Source: UBA3940 sp964506005
GTDB lineage: Bacteria; Chloroflexota; Anaerolineae; Aggregatilineales; UBA3940
Direction: 5' to 3'
Length of the DNA: 7,932 nt
Assembly (NCBI GenBank): GCA_964506005.1
Contig: CAZDLX010000169.1
Location: forward strand, 1-7,932
This document shows positions 5,976 through 7,932 of this stretch, piece by piece. The notes under the pieces are model-generated. The model was not told the origin of the DNA. It did not search any database and saw only the letters and a list, made by a program, of their open reading frames with translations. The translations under genes and the position numbers were made by a program. Numbering within the stretch: position 1 is the first letter of the stretch; every line of letters begins with the position of its first letter.

Positions 5976-7492
5976 TGGGGTGTAGACTGGCAGCGCGCGT
6001 GTCTGAACAGGTTTGTATAGGGTAAGGAACCCGTGTGGACCCCGCCAAACACTCGCCGCAGCAGGGGTGCGCGGCCGGGCCGCGCCCCCCCCCCACTATA
6101 ACCGGTGGGTGAGTGGCCGGGCGCCCGGTCACCCCCCCGCCCGCCGGCCCGCCCCAACGCGCTCGCCAGCTCGGGGTAGGCGTAATCCTTCAGCACGCCC
6201 GCCTGGTAGTCGACGTAGGCGGACATGTCGAAGTGCCCGTGCCCCGACAGGTTGAAGACGATGGTTTCCGCGCGGCCCTCTTCCTTGCAGCGCAGCGCCT
6301 CCTGAACGGCGGCGGCAATCGCGTGGTTGGACTCCGGCGCGGGGATGATGCCCTCCGCCCGCGCGAACTGGAGGCCCGCGGCGAAAGTCTCCAACTGGCC
6401 CACCGCCCGCGCCTCGATCTCGCCGAGCTCCAGCAGGTGGCTGATCAGCGGGGCCATGCCGTGGTACCGCAGCCCACCCGAGTGGATCCCCGGCGGCATG
6501 AACTGGTGCCCGAGCGTGTGCATCTTGACGAGCGGGGTCAGCCCGGCCGTGTCGCCGAAGTCATAGGCGTATGAGCCTCGCGTGAGGCTGGGGCAGGCCG
6601 CCGGCTCGATGGCAATCACGCGAACGTCATGCTCGCCGCGCAGCTTCCGCCCCACATACGGGAAGGCCAGCCCCGCGAAGTTCGAGCCGCCGCCCGTGCA
6701 GGCGATCACCACGTCGGGGTTGTCGCCGGCAAGCTCGAACTGCTTGAGCGTCTCCTGCCCGATGATGGTCTGGTGCAGCAGCACGTGGTTGAGCACGCTG
6801 CCCAGGCTGTACTTCGTATCGTCGTTCGTCGCGGCGACCTCCACCGCCTCCGAGATGGCGATGCCGAGCGAGCCCGGCGTGTCGGGGTCAGCTGCCAGCA
6901 CGGCGCGCCCGGCGTTCGTGCGCGGGCTGGGGCTCGGGTACACCGAGGCACCGTAGGCCTCGATCATGGCGCGGCGGTACGGCTTGTGGTCGTAGCTGAC
7001 GCGCACCATGTAGACCTCGCACTCCATGTCGAAGAAGGCGCATGCCATCGCCAGCGACGACCCCCACTGCCCGGCGCCCGTCTCGGTCGAGAGCTTGCGG
7101 ATGCCCTCCTCGCGGTTGTAGAAGGCCTGCGCGATTGCGGTGTTGGGCTTATGAGAGCCTGCGGGGCTCACGCCCTCGTACTTGTAGTAGATCCGGGCGG
7201 GCGTGTCCAGCGCCTTCTCCAGCCCCCGCGCCCTGAACAGCGGCGAGGGACGGTACATGCGGTAGACGTCCCGCACCGGCTCGGGGATCTCGATCTCGCG
7301 CTCGGTCGAGACCTCCTGCATGATCAGCGCCATCGGGAACAGCGGGGCGAGGTCATCCGGCGTGATAGGCTGTCCGGTGCCGGGGTGCAGCACCGCAGGC
7401 AGCGGCGCGGGCAGGTCCGCGGCGATGTTGTAGTATGCCTCCGGGATCTCGCTCTCAGGCAGGATATACTTGCGCGTCTTGTCGTCAGGCAT
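5972..7492 (-). CDS. trpB: Tryptophan synthase beta chain, TrpB2 type, with abnormal C-terminus
   Basis: This PLP-dependent enzyme condenses indole with L-serine to form tryptophan. It belongs to the TrpB2 branch, with an extended N-terminus and motifs unlike standard TrpB. Visible features are the region RPSPLFRARGLE (81-92), the PLP lysine in GSHKPNTA (K115), the catalytic glutamate in TETGAGQWG (E137), the phosphate-binding CTGGGSN (265-271) and SGHGHFDMSAY (416-426). The ATG at 7492 has AGGAGG (7501-7506) eight nt upstream. Recognisable sequence ends near residue 446 (YPELASALG). The remaining ~50-60 residues (GRAGGRGG onward) are Gly/Arg/Pro-rich, cross C7 and C10 runs, and end in the rpsA -35 box. 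One added G in the 6133-6139 run would give a stop at 6129-6131 and about 454 aa, closer to the family's usual 420-460. A sequencing error or recent frameshift is therefore likely. trpS lies 105 bp upstream. Confidence 0.88.
   Translation of the reverse strand: MPDDKTRKYILPESEIPEAYYNIAADLPAPLPAVLHPGTGQPITPDDLAPLFPMALIMQEVSTEREIEIPEPVRDVYRMYRPSPLFRARGLEKALDTPARIYYKYEGVSPAGSHKPNTAIAQAFYNREEGIRKLSTETGAGQWGSSLAMACAFFDMECEVYMVRVSYDHKPYRRAMIEAYGASVYPSPSPRTNAGRAVLAADPDTPGSLGIAISEAVEVAATNDDTKYSLGSVLNHVLLHQTIIGQETLKQFELAGDNPDVVIACTGGGSNFAGLAFPYVGRKLRGEHDVRVIAIEPAACPSLTRGSYAYDFGDTAGLTPLVKMHTLGHQFMPPGIHSGGLRYHGMAPLISHLLELGEIEARAVGQLETFAAGLQFARAEGIIPAPESNHAIAAAVQEALRCKEEGRAETIVFNLSGHGHFDMSAYVDYQAGVLKDYAYPELASALGRAGGRGGDRAPGHSPTGYSGGGARPGRAPLLRRVFGGVHTGSLPYTNLFRHARCQSTPH
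6069..6085. repeat. GC palindrome flanked by a C10 run
   Basis: GCGCGGC (6069-6075) and GCCGCGC (6079-6085) form a perfect seven-pair stem around CGG. It is directly followed on the plus strand by a run of ten C (6085-6094). No U-tract follows on either strand, so it is not a classic intrinsic terminator. It lies in the doubtful 3' end of trpB2. Confidence 0.6.
6113..6132. repeat. GC-rich 20-bp palindrome beside a C7 run
   Basis: GTGGCCGGGCGCCCGGTCAC is symmetrical except for one G-T position on each side. It is followed by seven C (6133-6139 overlapping its last base's neighbours). An alternative pairing joins GGGTGA (6107-6112) with TCACCC (6129-6134). With a corrected frame, the trpB2 stop would fall at its edge, so it may be the hairpin that ends the trpB2 message. 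It lacks a U-tract. Confidence 0.5.
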
Positions 7493-7527
7493 GAGTCAGT
7501 CCTCCTCTGGCTTACTTATCCGGTCGT

Positions 7528-7556
7528 CAGGCCCACAGGCTTGTGACAAGGGCCTG
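7528..7556. repeat. Hairpin in the trpS-trpB2 spacer
   Basis: CAGGCCC (7528-7534) and GGGCCTG (7550-7556) form a perfect seven-pair stem. The 15-nt loop itself contains a CTTGT/ACAAG-like pairing. It lies 22 nt upstream of the trpB2 ribosome binding site. There is no U-tract. A second small stem, GCCCG/CGGGC (7585-7598), sits just past the trpS coding end. They may protect or regulate the transcript between the two genes, but no tryptophan-sensing element is recognisable. Confidence 0.45.
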
Positions 7557-7597
7557 CGCATCGCCCTGCTCACAGCCGCGCCGTGCCCGCAGCCGGG

Positions 7598-7932
7598 CTA
7601 GCGGTATAGATCCAGCACGCGCTCGCGCGTCAGGCTGGTAAGGCCCATCGCCTCGCGGGCCTGGGCGAGTGTCTCCTGGGCGATGGGCCGCGCGCGCCGC
7701 GCGCCCTCGCGCAGAATGTCCAGCACGTCGTCGGGGCGCGCTTCGAGTGCCTGTCGCCGCTCGCGGATCGGGTCGAGAAAGGCGTTGAGCTTCTCGGAAA
7801 GCACCTTCTTGGCCTCGACATCGCCGATCTTGCCTTTGCGGTAGCGCGCCTTGAAGTCCTCCACCTGCTCGGTGTCGGGGTTAAACAGGTCGTGATAGAT
7901 GAACAGCGGGTTGCCCTCCACCGTGCCGGGGT
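7598..7932 (-). CDS. trpS: Tryptophanyl-tRNA synthetase, C-terminal part
   Basis: This class I aminoacyl-tRNA synthetase charges tRNA-Trp. Only the last ~111 codons lie in the window; the frame is open through the right edge, so the upstream Met-like GTG at 7921 is an internal Val. The visible part reads PGTVEGNPLFIYHDLFNPD, then VEDFKARYRKGKIGDVEAKK, then LNAFLDPIRERR. This is the typical C-terminal helical domain of bacterial TrpS, with the conserved 'N.l..yh..f' and 'Y..G..gwg/DVE.K..L......f..PirerR' patterns. The catalytic HIGH and KMSKS motifs would be outside the window. It ends with TAG at 7598-7600 and is followed in the same direction by trpB2 after 105 bp, suggesting a shared tryptophan-related transcript. 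Confidence 0.92.
   Translation of the reverse strand, partial: PGTVEGNPLFIYHDLFNPDTEQVEDFKARYRKGKIGDVEAKKVLSEKLNAFLDPIRERRQALEARPDDVLDILREGARRARPIAQETLAQAREAMGLTSLTRERVLDLYR

Noticed and set aside
6629..7546. 305-aa open frame antisense to trpB2
   Set aside because: It lies opposite clear TrpB2 motifs and shows Arg/His/Val-rich shadow composition.
7496..7561. 21-codon ORF upstream of trpB2 as a trp leader peptide
   Set aside because: It contains no Trp codon and has poor ribosome binding site spacing, so it does not fit a tryptophan attenuation leader.
1..7932. Mobile element, CRISPR array, tRNA or defence island
   Set aside because: No transposase, spaced direct repeats, cloverleaf-like segment or defence domain was seen; all genes look like resident housekeeping or membrane functions.

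Overview
The window is GC-rich, densely coding bacterial DNA carrying mostly housekeeping genes. The protein set (a TrpB2-type tryptophan synthase beta chain, a four-domain S1, a short S21, a compact GT87-like membrane protein) and the base composition suggest Chloroflexota, perhaps the Anaerolineae. That is an impression from the sequences and no search was run. I see no mobile element, CRISPR array, tRNA, rRNA or obvious horizontally acquired island.

Left part (1-3785). A truncated flippase-type membrane protein runs leftwards off the window edge. It is divergent from a rightward run of dnaJ, a GT87-like membrane protein and prmA (L11 methyltransferase). Gaps of 38 and 48 bp suggest one transcript, started by a sigma70-type promoter at 696-723 and ended by a strong bidirectional terminator at 3805-3860.

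Middle part (3903-5975). A leftward translation cluster reads rpsA (S1), rpsU (S21), infA (IF-1). It is driven by a near-consensus promoter (TTGACA, 17 bp, TAGAAT) at 5947-5975. A leader of about 155 nt follows, containing a terminator-like hairpin plus U-tract that looks like an attenuator. A second hairpin terminator separates rpsU from infA. rpsU must start with TTG, because an in-frame stop lies just upstream and an ideal Shine-Dalgarno is correctly placed for that codon.

Right part (5972-7932). A leftward pair reads trpS (C-terminal part only) and trpB2, separated by 105 bp with GC hairpins. The trpB2 frame reads through two G/C homopolymer runs and two GC-rich palindromes and ends inside the -35 box of the rpsA promoter. 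The last ~50 residues look non-native, and one base of change in a G7 run would restore a normal end.

Most genes are ordinary. The points worth checking are the rpsA leader, the 3' end of trpB2, the placement of infA, and the paired terminator architecture. I found no convincing undescribed multi-gene system.
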